Below, in pieces: positions 28,769 to 37,492 of a stretch of DNA of 64,000 nt (the stretch's first letter is position 1; the number at the start of each line of letters is the position of its first letter). Below the pieces are notes generated by a model, which ran no database searches, was not told where the DNA came from, and worked only from the letters and a program-made list of their open reading frames with translations. The position numbers and the translations under genes are program-made. Source of the DNA: Streptomyces sp. JHA26 (GTDB taxonomy: Bacteria > Actinomycetota > Actinomycetes > Streptomycetales > Streptomycetaceae); assembly GCF_002005565.1 (NCBI RefSeq), contig NZ_BDJC01000004.1, forward strand, positions 62,001 to 126,000. The letters are read 5' to 3'.

Positions 28769-29886
28769 GCCGCGGCGTACCCCTCGTCGGATCCGCCCGT
28801 CGCCCCCACGGGGAGCCTCGGCGGCGTGTACCGCGGCAGAGGCTTCCCGAGGGGATCGGGCCGTACGGCGCCCAGCACCGGGTTGGCCGCGATCGGTGAC
28901 ACCTTGACCTCGGCCCCCGGCCGCGGGGCCTGGACGACCAGGCCGTCACCGAGGTACATCGCCACATGGGTGGCCTCGGGGAAGTAGACGACCAGGTCGC
29001 CGGGCCGCAGCCGGTCCAGCGGGACGCGCTCCAGCCGCGCCCACTGCTCCTGGCTGGTCCGCGGGATCGGCGTCCCGGCCCGCTCCCAGGCCACGGAGGT
29101 CAGCCCCGAGCAGTCGTACGACGCGGGGCCCTCCGCGCCCCACTGGTACGGCTTGCCGAGCTGCTCCACCGCGAAGCGCACCGCCCGGTCGCCCTCCGCG
29201 GACGGCCTGTCGTCCTCGCCGATCGCGCCGGACGCCAGGAACCGCTGCTGGGCCTCGGCGATGCCGTTCTTCTCGGCGGCGGCCAGCTCGGCCAGCTGTT
29301 CGGTGCTGAGCGAGGCGAGCAGTTCCTCCACGGCGCGCAGCCGGACGCGTACGCCGTCCCGGTCCTTCTTCTGCCGTTCGGCGAGGGCGATCTGCTCGTC
29401 GAGGGCCGCGCGGGCCCGGCGGGCCAGGTCGTCGGCCTTCTTCTCGTGCTCGGCCAGGCGGTCCACCGTCCCGGCGCGCTCCCGGGCCAGCTGCCCGATC
29501 ACGTGCCCCTGGTCGAGCGCGTGCTGGGGATCGCGGGCCAGCAGCAGCCGCAGGTAGGGGGAGAGGTCGCCGCTGTCCCGGTACTGCTGCCGGGCCAGCC
29601 GGCCCACCGCGCCGCGGCCCTCGCGCAGGGACAGCCGGGCCCGGGCCAGCTCGGTCTCCAGCCGCTGCACCTTCGCACGCTGCCTGGTCAGCTTCTCCTC
29701 GGTTCCGTTGTAGGCCTCCGTGGCCTTCTCGGCCTCCCGGTACAGCCCCTGAAGGTCCGTCAGCAGCTCGGCCACGGACCGCTCGCCGGGCGCGGGCCCG
29801 GGTTCCGCCGCGGCGGACACGGGCGCGAGCACGATCCCCGCCGTCACCGCCGCCGTACAGGCCAGTCGGAGAAGCCTTCCTGACAC
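28732..29886 (-). CDS. secreted NlpC/P60 peptidoglycan endopeptidase with coiled coil
   Basis: A 384-residue exported hydrolase. Signal peptide about 1-30 (RLLRLACTAAVTAGIVLAPVSAAA), then a long coiled coil (about 45-230, Glu/Arg/Leu-rich) like RipA-type hydrolases, and a C-terminal NlpC/P60 domain with catalytic Cys in YDCSGLTSVAW and His in THVAMYLGDG. The C-terminal tail is Pro/Ala-rich. The GTG at 29886 has a strong GGAGGTGA site. Probably cleaves peptide cross-links in the wall. Convergent with and overlapping the StyA-like gene. Confidence 0.93.
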   Translation of the reverse strand: MSGRLLRLACTAAVTAGIVLAPVSAAAEPGPAPGERSVAELLTDLQGLYREAEKATEAYNGTEEKLTRQRAKVQRLETELARARLSLREGRGAVGRLARQQYRDSGDLSPYLRLLLARDPQHALDQGHVIGQLARERAGTVDRLAEHEKKADDLARRARAALDEQIALAERQKKDRDGVRVRLRAVEELLASLSTEQLAELAAAEKNGIAEAQQRFLASGAIGEDDRPSAEGDRAVRFAVEQLGKPYQWGAEGPASYDCSGLTSVAWERAGTPIPRTSQEQWARLERVPLDRLRPGDLVVYFPEATHVAMYLGDGLVVQAPRPGAEVKVSPIAANPVLGAVRPDPLGKPLPRYTPPRLPVGATGGSDEGYAAAQAPAAPETSIR

Positions 29887-29991
29887 GTTGTCACCTCCGG
29901 TGCGGCGGCCCCTTCGTCCGCTCCGCACCGCGAGCATCGGGCCGGCTCCCGGAACCCGCGCGCCGAATGTGCGCGGTTCGGCGCAATGCCG

Positions 29992-30306
29992 TCACCCGTC
30001 GGCGTCGTCCGGCTTGCCGCCCGGCGTGGCGTCCGGACGGGACCACGGCCAGCGCGGGCGGCTCCTCGCGCCGCCCTCGGGGTCGTGCACGTACTTCCAG
30101 CGGGCGAACACCTTCCCCCCGGCCGGGCGCGGCACGCGCCGGTAGACGAGCACGGTGGGCGGCCCGCCGTCCGGGTCCGGGACGGGGATGCGGTACGTCT
30201 TCGGCGGGTGCCCGGTCATCCCGACCAGGACGGGCAGCACCCGTCCGTCCATGGGGCCGCCCTCGAAGGGGGTGTCTTCGCTCTTCACGGCACCAGTGTC
30301 AGACAT
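29992..30306 (-). CDS. conserved hypothetical protein
   Basis: A 104-residue soluble protein with no recognised domain. It contains EGGPMDGRVLPVLVG, a basic Trp-containing segment KVFARWKYVHDPEGG, and a Pro/Asp-rich C-terminus; it looks like a small beta-rich protein found in streptomycetes. Its ATG overlaps the last 8 nt of the TetR gene, so the two are co-transcribed. No function can be assigned. Confidence 0.7.
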   Translation of the reverse strand: MSDTGAVKSEDTPFEGGPMDGRVLPVLVGMTGHPPKTYRIPVPDPDGGPPTVLVYRRVPRPAGGKVFARWKYVHDPEGGARSRPRWPWSRPDATPGGKPDDADG

Positions 30307-30952
30307 CCTCCGCCAGCGCCTCGACCAGCGCCGCGGTCTGCGGGTCGCGCCGCGCGGTGACCGACAGCGCGGCCAGGAACTGCTCCACGAGCCAGTCCCG
30401 CAGCTCGTCGACGGGCGGCTGCTTGCCCTCGTCCAGCCAGATCAGCGAGGCCGCCTCCACCGCCGTGATCCACATCCGCACGGTCATCCGCAGCCGTGGG
30501 CCGACCTCGGTGACCTCCAGGTGGCTCATGATGTGCTCGGCGGCGGCCCGGCGCACGCCGTCCACGATGGCCGACGTCCGCGTGGTCTCGGCCACGCTGC
30601 CGCCCCGCAGCAGGGCGCTGAAACCGGTGTCGTGCTGGTCGACGAAGGCCAGGTAGCGGTCCAGGGCGCGGGACAACCGGGCCGGCATCGGCCCCTCGCG
30701 GGGTTCGTCGAAGCACTGCCGCAGCTCGTCGGCGGCCGACCTGAGCGCGGCCTCGTAGAGCTGCTGCTTGCCGCCGGGGAAGTACCGGTAGACCAGCGGA
30801 CGCGAGACCCCGGCCTGCTCGGCCACGTCGTCCAGGGAGACCTCCTCCGGCGGCCGGTGGGCGAAGAGGGCGAGCGCGGCGTCGAGCAGCTGACCGCGGC
30901 GCTCCTCGACGCTGAGCCGGCGGTAGGCGGGGGTGGGGGCCTGCGGGGTCAT
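30299..30952 (-). CDS. TetR-family transcriptional regulator
   Basis: A 217-residue regulator. The N-terminal HTH is at about 24-70 (LLDAALALFAHRPPEEVSLDDVAEQAGVSRPLVYRYF); the rest is the helical ligand-binding domain. ATG at 30952 starts the domain; the frame extends 45 codons upstream without protein-like character. It lies 186 bp downstream of the AurF-like oxygenase on the same strand and overlaps the following small gene. It may regulate the oxygenase through the palindrome at 32142-32156. Confidence 0.9.
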   Translation of the reverse strand: MTPQAPTPAYRRLSVEERRGQLLDAALALFAHRPPEEVSLDDVAEQAGVSRPLVYRYFPGGKQQLYEAALRSAADELRQCFDEPREGPMPARLSRALDRYLAFVDQHDTGFSALLRGGSVAETTRTSAIVDGVRRAAAEHIMSHLEVTEVGPRLRMTVRMWITAVEAASLIWLDEGKQPPVDELRDWLVEQFLAALSVTARRDPQTAALVEALAEDV

Positions 30953-31138
30953 GGACCGCAGCGTAATCGCTCCGCAGGGCGGGGCCGGGGGGCCGGTGGG
31001 GCCGACGGCGTCCGGATCGTGCCGTCCGGTGCGGCGGGGCCGGGGCGGGGCGGGCCGCGCGGCCCGGCGCCGAGGGGTGCCCGGCACCGGGGCGACCCGG
31101 GTGGGACGCGGCGCCCGGCCCCGCGGCTGCGCGCGTCC

Positions 31139-32077
31139 CTACGCCAGCAGGCCCGAGGACTTCCACAGGCGGCGGCCCACTCCGCGCAGGACGCCGATGT
31201 CGTCCAGGAAGTCGGTCAGGCGCTTCGCACCGGTCTGCATGACCTCCTTGCGGTGGCCGCTGGCCCTGACCTGGGCCATGGCCTCGCGCTTGTCCAGGCC
31301 GACGTTCGTGTAGACCTCGGGGTTGACGAAGGCGACGGAGAAGACGCGGGCGAACTCGCCGGAGGTGATCCGGGTGAACTCCTGCGACCACTTCGGGGCC
31401 GTCACCATCTGGCGGCGCAGCTCCTCGCGGGCGTAGCGCACGTGGCGGGCCTCCTCCACGACGTGGATGCGCGTGACGCCCCGGATCAGTGTCTGGACCC
31501 GCTCGTCCGGGAAGGTCAGCCGCTGCATCCAGTCCAGGACCTCCTCGCCGAGCAGCGTGGCGGTGAAGGAGCCGGGCGTGGTGGAGATCGTCTTGAACAG
31601 ACGGCCCAGGTGCTGGTGGACCGGGCTGACCGGGTACCACGGGGTCTCACCGCGCGATATCAGCCGGGCGAACATCTTGGAGTGCCGGCACTCGTCCTCG
31701 ATCTCGGTGAGCGCGTAGCGCACGTGGGCGCTCGTCGCGGCCTTGTCGTAGATGTGCCGCACCAGCAGCTGCATCAGGATCAGCTCGAACCAGATGCCGA
31801 GCGAGGCGAGCGCCGCGGCCTCGTGCTGGGAGAGCAGGATGCGCTGCTCCTCGCTCATCCGCTTCCACATCGGGGTGTCGTACAGCGACACCAGCTCCGG
31901 CGGCCAGAACCACTTGCCCTCCTCGAAGGGCGCGTCCCAGTCCAGTTCCTTGTCCGGGTCGAAGGAGTGCTTGGCGGACGAGTCGAGGAGCCGTTCGGCC
32001 ACCTGCTCCCGGTCCTTGAGCAGGCCGAGCGCGTCGCGCAGGCCCTCGAGCGCGTCGGCTTCCGTCAGCGTCGTCAT
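31139..32077 (-). CDS. AurF-like diiron oxygenase
   Basis: A 312-residue protein of the AurF/p-aminobenzoate N-oxygenase-like diiron family. Helical, with iron-ligand motifs ALTEIEDECRHSKMF and VVEEARHVRYAREEL, plus an upstream Glu in LSQHEAAALAS. These enzymes oxidise aryl amines or related substrates; the substrate is unknown and no biosynthetic cluster adjoins it. The ATG at 32077 has GAGGTGGG upstream. Likely paired with the TetR regulator that follows it. Confidence 0.85.
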   Translation of the reverse strand: MTTLTEADALEGLRDALGLLKDREQVAERLLDSSAKHSFDPDKELDWDAPFEEGKWFWPPELVSLYDTPMWKRMSEEQRILLSQHEAAALASLGIWFELILMQLLVRHIYDKAATSAHVRYALTEIEDECRHSKMFARLISRGETPWYPVSPVHQHLGRLFKTISTTPGSFTATLLGEEVLDWMQRLTFPDERVQTLIRGVTRIHVVEEARHVRYAREELRRQMVTAPKWSQEFTRITSGEFARVFSVAFVNPEVYTNVGLDKREAMAQVRASGHRKEVMQTGAKRLTDFLDDIGVLRGVGRRLWKSSGLLA

Positions 32078-32141
32078 GGTTGTGTCCCACCTCGTCGAAC
32101 AGATCGTGTCACCCGCGGTCGCTCCAGCGTGCTCCGACTTA

Positions 32142-32156
32142 TGAGACTGCCTGTCA
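32142..32156 (-). promoter_or_regulatory. candidate TetR operator upstream of the diiron oxygenase
   Basis: TGAGACTGCCTGTCA is a partial palindrome (TGAnA-N5-TnTCA) lying 65-79 bp before the oxygenase start. A TTGACG (minus strand, 32164-32169) and an AT-rich TCATAAGT block flank it and could be -35 and -10, though the 19-nt spacing is long. Assignment to the neighbouring TetR protein is inferred. Confidence 0.35.
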
Positions 32157-32224
32157 GCAAGCTCGTCAATCCCCTGCGCGGAACTTGTTGACCGCGAGTA
32201 AAGAAGCGGGACGTGATCGGATCC

Positions 32225-32731
32225 CTAGCGGGAGCGGTCCAGCCCCTGCGGCACCTCGCCGGGCACGGGCTCCGACGCCCCCGCCGGGTAGGAGGTCCGC
32301 AGCGTGAAGGCGTACGGCGTCGGCCCGTGGGTGCGCAGGTGGAGCAGCCGGGCCTCCGCCTCCGCGACCGTGGGACGGTGGCCTGCCGGCACCCACCACA
32401 GGGTCGTGACGGCCTCCGCCGGGCGCTCGAACCACTCGCGCCGCCGCGCGAGCACCTCCCGGTGCCGCCCCTGGTACATGAACGCCGTCAGCGCGTCGGC
32501 GTCCCGCCACACGGACAGGTTGACGATCAGCCAGGAGTCCCCGAAGACGGGGACGTCGGTCGCGTCCCCGCCCTCGCCCTGCAGGCGCCACACGAACCCG
32601 TCCGCCGCGTCGGCGGACGCGTTCACCGGATCGAGGGCGTCCACGAAGTCCTTCAACTGCGGTGAGTCCAAAGGGGCCTTGAGACGGGCGATGTTGACCT
32701 GGGCGAGTTCGTGCACGGCGTCGTCAGTCAT
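32225..32731 (-). CDS. DUF3291 (antibiotic-biosynthesis-monooxygenase-like) protein
   Basis: A 168-residue protein of the DUF3291 family, a ferredoxin-like dimeric alpha/beta fold. Landmarks: ELAQVNIARLKAPLD at the N-terminus, a central NLSVWRDADALTAFMYQ and a late WWVPAGHRPTVAEA segment. The family is thought to bind small molecules; no reaction is known. It stands alone, with no obvious operon partner. Confidence 0.85.
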   Translation of the reverse strand: MTDDAVHELAQVNIARLKAPLDSPQLKDFVDALDPVNASADAADGFVWRLQGEGGDATDVPVFGDSWLIVNLSVWRDADALTAFMYQGRHREVLARRREWFERPAEAVTTLWWVPAGHRPTVAEAEARLLHLRTHGPTPYAFTLRTSYPAGASEPVPGEVPQGLDRSR

Positions 32732-32776
32732 GGACCGAACGGTAGGTCGGGAGCCTTGCGGCGCGGTATCCCCGTC

Positions 32777-34234
32777 TCAGCGGGTGAGCACCGCCTCCAT
32801 CACCGCCCGTGCGATCGGCGCCGCCAGCCCGCCGCCGCTGACCGTCTCCCGGCCGTCCGGGGAGCCCTCCACCACCACCGCCACCGCGACCTTCGGCTCC
32901 AGGTCCCCGTCGGCCTGCGCCCAGGAGACGAACCAGGCGTACGGGGTGCCCGAGTTGCCCACGCCGTGCTGGGCCGTGCCGGTCTTGCCGCCGACCGTGG
33001 CACCCGGGATCGCCGCGTTCGCGCCGGTGCCGTCCTCCACCACGCCGGTCATCAGCTCCTTCAGCCGCTTGGCCGTCGACGGCCGCATCGCCTGCCGGGC
33101 GGGCCGCGACCCGGCCGTCGCCACCACGCTGCCGCCCGCCCGCACCGTCCGCTCCACCAGGTACGGCGCCCGCACCTGCCCGCCGTCGGCCACCGCGGCC
33201 GCCACCATCGCCATCTGGAGCGGGGTGGCCCGCGTGTTGTACTGACCGATCGACGACAGCCCGAGCTGCGCCCGGTCCACCGAGGTGTCGAAGGTGGACC
33301 GCGCGACCGAGAAGGGGATGCGCAGCCCGTCGTCGTTGAAGCCGAACGCCTCCGCCGTCGCCGCCATGCCCGCCACGCCCACGTCCACGCCGAGCTTGGC
33401 GAACACCGTGTTGCAGGACCACTCGAAGGCCTCCCGCAGCGAGGCGTCCCGGCACCCCTCGCCCTCGTTCGTCAGCCGCGTCCGCGTTCCGGGCAGCGTG
33501 TACGGGTCGGGGGAGCGGGTCGGCGCGTCGAGGTCCCGGACCACGCCCGCGTCCAGCGCCGCCGCCGCGGTGACCACCTTGAACGTCGAACCCGGCGGAT
33601 AGGTCCGGCGCACCGCCCGGTTGAGCATCGGTTTGTCCGGGTCGCCGTTCAGCCGGGCCCAGGTCCGGACGGCGGCCGTGCTGTTGCCGGAGAGCGCCTG
33701 GGGGTCGTAGGACGGGGTGGACACCAGGGCCAGGATCCGCCCGGTGGACGGCTCGATCGCGGCCACCGCCCCCTTGCGCCCGCCGAGCCCCTCGAACGCC
33801 GCCCGTTGCGCGGCCTCGTCGATCGTCGTCACCACGTCGCCGCCCGGGTTGCGGACGCCCGTGACGTCGTTCCACAGCGGGAGCGGCGCGAGCATCGGGT
33901 CGGCGCCGGACAGCAGGCCGTCCTCGGCGTGCTCCAGCAGGGTCGTCCCGTACACCTGAGAGGCGAAGCCGGTGACCGGCGCGTACATCGGGCCGTTCGC
34001 GTACGTCCGTTCGAAGCGCAGGTGCTCGCCGGTGTCCCGGGAGCCGGTGACCGGCTCGTCGCCGACCAGGATGTCGCCGCGCGGCTGCTGGTACCGGGCG
34101 ATGTCCGGGCGGCGGTTGGCGGGGTTGTCGTCGTACTCCGGCGCCTGGACGATCTGCACGCGGGCGGCGTTCACCAGCAGGGCGACCAGCAGCAGGGCGC
34201 AGAAGGCGGCGGCGTGCCGGATGTGCCGGGTCAC
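32777..34234 (-). CDS. class B penicillin-binding protein (transpeptidase)
   Basis: A 485-residue membrane-anchored D,D-transpeptidase. One N-terminal transmembrane helix (about 8-25), a dimerisation region with PRGDIL, and the penicilloyl-serine domain: SxxK Ser216-Lys219 (GSTFK), SxN Ser273-Asn275 (SCN) and KTG 417-419. GTG at 34234; the gene is 16 nt after the FtsW/RodA-like gene, so both form one SEDS-PBP synthase pair that polymerises and cross-links peptidoglycan. The pair stands outside the main division cluster; from memory S. coelicolor SCO5301/5302 occupy this position. Confidence 0.93.
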   Translation of the reverse strand: MTRHIRHAAAFCALLLVALLVNAARVQIVQAPEYDDNPANRRPDIARYQQPRGDILVGDEPVTGSRDTGEHLRFERTYANGPMYAPVTGFASQVYGTTLLEHAEDGLLSGADPMLAPLPLWNDVTGVRNPGGDVVTTIDEAAQRAAFEGLGGRKGAVAAIEPSTGRILALVSTPSYDPQALSGNSTAAVRTWARLNGDPDKPMLNRAVRRTYPPGSTFKVVTAAAALDAGVVRDLDAPTRSPDPYTLPGTRTRLTNEGEGCRDASLREAFEWSCNTVFAKLGVDVGVAGMAATAEAFGFNDDGLRIPFSVARSTFDTSVDRAQLGLSSIGQYNTRATPLQMAMVAAAVADGGQVRAPYLVERTVRAGGSVVATAGSRPARQAMRPSTAKRLKELMTGVVEDGTGANAAIPGATVGGKTGTAQHGVGNSGTPYAWFVSWAQADGDLEPKVAVAVVVEGSPDGRETVSGGGLAAPIARAVMEAVLTR

Positions 34235-34250
34235 CGCGGCCCCTCCCCGC

Positions 34251-35624
34251 TCACGGCGCCGACCGCCCGTCGCCCAGGCTGCGGGCCGCGTGGCTGACCC
34301 GGAGCAGCAGCGCCACGATCGCCCAGTTGGTGACCACCGACGAACCGCCCTGGGCGAGGAACGGCATCGCCATGCCGGTCAGCGGGATCAGCCCGGTCAC
34401 GCCGCCCGCGATGACGAACACCTGGAGCGCCACGATCGAGGAGAGGCCGACCGCGAGCAGCCGGCCGAACGGGTCGCGGGCGGCGAGGCCCGCCCGGAAC
34501 CCGCGCTCCACCAGCAGCGCGTACAGCAGGAAGATCGCGGTCAGGCCGAGGAAGCCCAGCTCCTCCCCGGCCGTCGCCAGGATGAAGTCGGACTTGACGG
34601 CGAATCCGATCAGCACGGAGTGCCCGAGACCGAGGCCCGTGCCGGTCACCCCGCCCGCCGCGAAGGCGAACAGCGACTGGGCGAGCTGGTTGGCACCCCC
34701 TCCGGCCTCGATCGACGCGAAGGGGTGCAGCCAGTCCTCCACCCGGTTGTGCACGTGCGGCTCCAGCCAGCCCACGGCGACCGCGCCGAGCGAGGCCAGC
34801 AGCAGGCCGACGGCGATCCAGCCGGTGCGGCCGGTGGCGACGTAGAGCAGGACGACGAACAGGCCGAAGAACAGCAGTGAGGTGCCGAGGTCGCGTTCCA
34901 GGACCAGGACGCCGACGCTGACCAGCCACACGGCGACGATCGGGCCGAGCACCCGGCCGGTGGGCAGCTGCAGCCGCCACACGTGGCGGCCCGCGTACGC
35001 CAGGGCGCTGCGGTTGGCGGCCAGGTACGCGGCGAAGAACACGGCGAGGAGCACCTTGGCGAACTCGCCGGGCTGGATGGAGAAGTCCTCGATCCGGATC
35101 CAGATGCGGGCGCCGTTCACGGCCGGGAACAGGATGGGCACGGTGAGCAGGACGAGGGCCGCGGCGACGCAGACGTAGGCGTAGCGCTGCAGGGCGCGGT
35201 GGTCGCGCAGGAGCAGGACGACGACGATGAACAGCGCGACGCCCAGCGTGGACCACACCAACTGGGCCGGGGCCGCCCGGTCGCCCGGCGTCTCCAGGTC
35301 GAGCCGGTAGATCAGCACCAGACCGAGGCCGTTGAGCAGCACCCCGATGGGCAGCAGCAGCGGATCGGCGCAGGGGGCGCGCAGCCGTACCGCCAGGTGC
35401 GCGAGCACCGCGAGCACCCCGAGTCCGGCACCGTAGCCCGCGGCGCCGGGCGGCAGGGCGCCCTGCTGGGCGAGGCCGACGTTGCAGTAACCGAACACCG
35501 ACAGCAGGACGGCCATGACGATGAGGGCGAGTTCGATGCCACGGCGCCGGGGGAGGCGGGCGGCGGGAGCGGGGGTGTCCGCCTGTGCCACGGTGATTCC
35601 GGTCTCGGTTCCGGCCTTGGTCAT
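34251..35624 (-). CDS. FtsW/RodA/SpoVE family SEDS glycan polymerase
   Basis: A 457-residue polytopic membrane protein with about ten hydrophobic segments. SEDS signatures include the FILATAGEELGFLG segment, IPLTGMAMPFLAQGGSS, and the terminal SVVTNWAIVALLL. It polymerises lipid II with its partner PBP encoded immediately downstream. The ATG at 35624 precedes a Thr/Ala/Pro-rich 25-residue cytosolic leader. First gene of the two-gene operon. It is not the ftsW of the division cluster, so a role in sporulation or elongation is more likely. Confidence 0.93.
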   Translation of the reverse strand: MTKAGTETGITVAQADTPAPAARLPRRRGIELALIVMAVLLSVFGYCNVGLAQQGALPPGAAGYGAGLGVLAVLAHLAVRLRAPCADPLLLPIGVLLNGLGLVLIYRLDLETPGDRAAPAQLVWSTLGVALFIVVVLLLRDHRALQRYAYVCVAAALVLLTVPILFPAVNGARIWIRIEDFSIQPGEFAKVLLAVFFAAYLAANRSALAYAGRHVWRLQLPTGRVLGPIVAVWLVSVGVLVLERDLGTSLLFFGLFVVLLYVATGRTGWIAVGLLLASLGAVAVGWLEPHVHNRVEDWLHPFASIEAGGGANQLAQSLFAFAAGGVTGTGLGLGHSVLIGFAVKSDFILATAGEELGFLGLTAIFLLYALLVERGFRAGLAARDPFGRLLAVGLSSIVALQVFVIAGGVTGLIPLTGMAMPFLAQGGSSVVTNWAIVALLLRVSHAARSLGDGRSAP

Positions 35625-35667
35625 GTCCGGTATTTACCCACATGGTGCGGTGCGCGGGCCGACGGTG

Positions 35668-36105
35668 TCAGCACCAGCGCGGCGCGGGACCGATGTTCGC
35701 GATGTAGCGGGCCGACCCCCAGGCCCAGGTGCCGTCCGCGAGGAGGTACCAGCGCGGGTTGCCCTGCACCGTGTCGCCGGGGGTCTTGCAGTAGATGTGG
35801 ACGATCTCGCCCCGGCGGGCGTACCGGACGACCTCGGAGCCGCGGGACGGCGAGGTGCGCAGGGCGAGCCGCTCGGCCGTGACGCGGCCCAGGTAGTCGC
35901 CCTGCGGCCGGCCGTCCTGCCCGGCGGCGTCGCCGCCGTCGCCCCCGGCGGGCCGGTCGGCGACGGCGCCCGAGCCGGGGTCCCCGCCGCCCCGGTGGTC
36001 GTCCGCGGCGGCGGGCGTGACGGCGACGGCGGCGGCGAGCGCGCCGGCGGCGGCCGTCACGGCGATGCGCCGGGTCAGGGCGGAACGGGCGTTCAGCAGC
36101 GACAT
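35668..36105 (-). CDS. secreted SH3-like domain protein
   Basis: A 145-residue exported protein. Signal peptide about 1-40 (RRIAVTAAAGALAAAVAVTPAAA with a likely Ala-X-Ala cut), a Gly/Asp-rich low-complexity linker, then a bacterial SH3 domain (about 78-145) with ERLALRTSPSRGSEVV and a C-terminal Cys; two cysteines may form a disulphide. The ATG at 36105 has GGGAGGTACC at good spacing, better than an earlier GTG-like start. Probably binds cell wall; function unknown. It follows the SEDS operon promoter and is oriented the same way. Confidence 0.82.
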   Translation of the reverse strand: MSLLNARSALTRRIAVTAAAGALAAAVAVTPAAADDHRGGGDPGSGAVADRPAGGDGGDAAGQDGRPQGDYLGRVTAERLALRTSPSRGSEVVRYARRGEIVHIYCKTPGDTVQGNPRWYLLADGTWAWGSARYIANIGPAPRWC

Positions 36106-36247
36106 GGGTACCTCCCGGGAGGCGAGGGCGCCGACGCGGTCGAAGGTGCCGACGTGGTCGAAGGTGACTAACCGCCACATTAGGAGCGGTGCGCGGGGGC
36201 CGCCCGTCGCACTGCGCCATCGGGGAAGGAACGGGAGGGCCCGCCGG

Positions 36248-37492
36248 TCAGGCCCGCTGAGGCAGCGTCAGGGACGCCAGCGCCCCGCCGCCGGGCGGAT
36301 TGGCGAACTCCAGCCGCGCGCCGAGCACCTCCGCCTGCCCGAGCGCGATCGTCAGCCCGAGCCCGTGCCCCTTCGTGCCGCTCTCGGTGCGGAACCGCTG
36401 CGGCCCGTGCGCGAGGAGGTACTCCGGATAGCCGTCCCCGTGGTCCCGCACGGTGATCACCGGGCCGTCCACGGTGACCACCACCGGCGCCCGCCCGTGC
36501 CGGTCGGCGTTCGCGACGAGATTGCCGAGCACCCGCTCCAGCCGCCGCCGGTCCGTCTCCACCCGCGCGTCCCGCACGACGTCCACGCGCGCCTCGGTGC
36601 CGGAGCCCCGCACGACCCGCCGGACCAGCGCGCCCAGCTCCTCCGGATCCGCCTCCAGGCGCTCCCGCCCGGTGTCCAGCCGGGAGATCTCCAGCAGGTC
36701 CTCGGTGAGCGTGCGCAGGGCGGCCACCCGGTCGCGCACCAGCTCGGTCGGGCGGCCCGGCGGCAGCAGCTCGGCCGCCGCGTGCAGCCCGGTCAGCGGG
36801 GTGCGCAGCTCGTGCGCCACGTCCGCGGTGAACCGCTGCTCGGCGAGCAGCTTGCCCTGCAGCGACGCCGCCATCGAGTCCAGCGCGGCGGCGACCGAGG
36901 CCACCTCGTCCTGCGGACGCGTCGGATCCTTCGTCCGGGGGTCGCCGACCCGCGCGTCGAGGTCGCCGGCGCTGATCCGCCGCGCCACGCGCGCCGTCGC
37001 GTGCAGCCGGCGCGTCACCCGGGTCACCGCGAACGCGCCCACCACCAGCGTCGCCCCGATCGCCAGCCCCGACGACCACACGATCGCCCGGTCCAGGCCG
37101 TCGATGGTGCGCTCGCCCTGGGAGTGGTCGACCCGCACCGCGAGGACCCGACCGCCGTCGGCCGGGCCCGCCGCCCACATCGTGGGGCCCCCGTCGCCCT
37201 CGTCGACCATCGTCCCGCGCCGGCCGGAGACGGCCAGCTCCCGCAGCGGCCGCGGCAGCCCCGGCGGGTCGACGCCCGCGCCCCGGCGCAGCGGGTCCCC
37301 CGCCTCGTACGCCTCCGTCGCCTCCCGCAGCCGGGCCAGGGCGGTCTTCCGGGCCTGTCCCACGGTCTGGTCGGTCACCGAGACGTGCACCAGGACGCCG
37401 AGCAGCGCGGCGAGCGCGCAGCACATCACGGTGATGAAGACGGCGGCCTTCAGGGCGAGCGGGCCGGCCCACCGCGCGAGGGCGCCCCTCAC
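36248..37492 (-). CDS. sensor histidine kinase without an adjacent response regulator
   Basis: A 414-residue membrane kinase resembling CseC. Two transmembrane helices (about 17-37 and 137-157) flank a 100-residue extracytoplasmic sensor; then HAMP (RRISAGDLDARVG), the H box FTADVAHELRTP, an N-box-like NLVANADRHG and G box TKGHGLGLTIA. The start is a GTG that overlaps the stop of the lipoprotein gene (GTGA). No response regulator lies within several kilobases, so it is an orphan here. The lipoprotein next to it may deliver a cell-envelope signal, as CseA does for CseC (inference from similarity). Confidence 0.88.
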   Translation of the reverse strand: MRGALARWAGPLALKAAVFITVMCCALAALLGVLVHVSVTDQTVGQARKTALARLREATEAYEAGDPLRRGAGVDPPGLPRPLRELAVSGRRGTMVDEGDGGPTMWAAGPADGGRVLAVRVDHSQGERTIDGLDRAIVWSSGLAIGATLVVGAFAVTRVTRRLHATARVARRISAGDLDARVGDPRTKDPTRPQDEVASVAAALDSMAASLQGKLLAEQRFTADVAHELRTPLTGLHAAAELLPPGRPTELVRDRVAALRTLTEDLLEISRLDTGRERLEADPEELGALVRRVVRGSGTEARVDVVRDARVETDRRRLERVLGNLVANADRHGRAPVVVTVDGPVITVRDHGDGYPEYLLAHGPQRFRTESGTKGHGLGLTIALGQAEVLGARLEFANPPGGGALASLTLPQRA

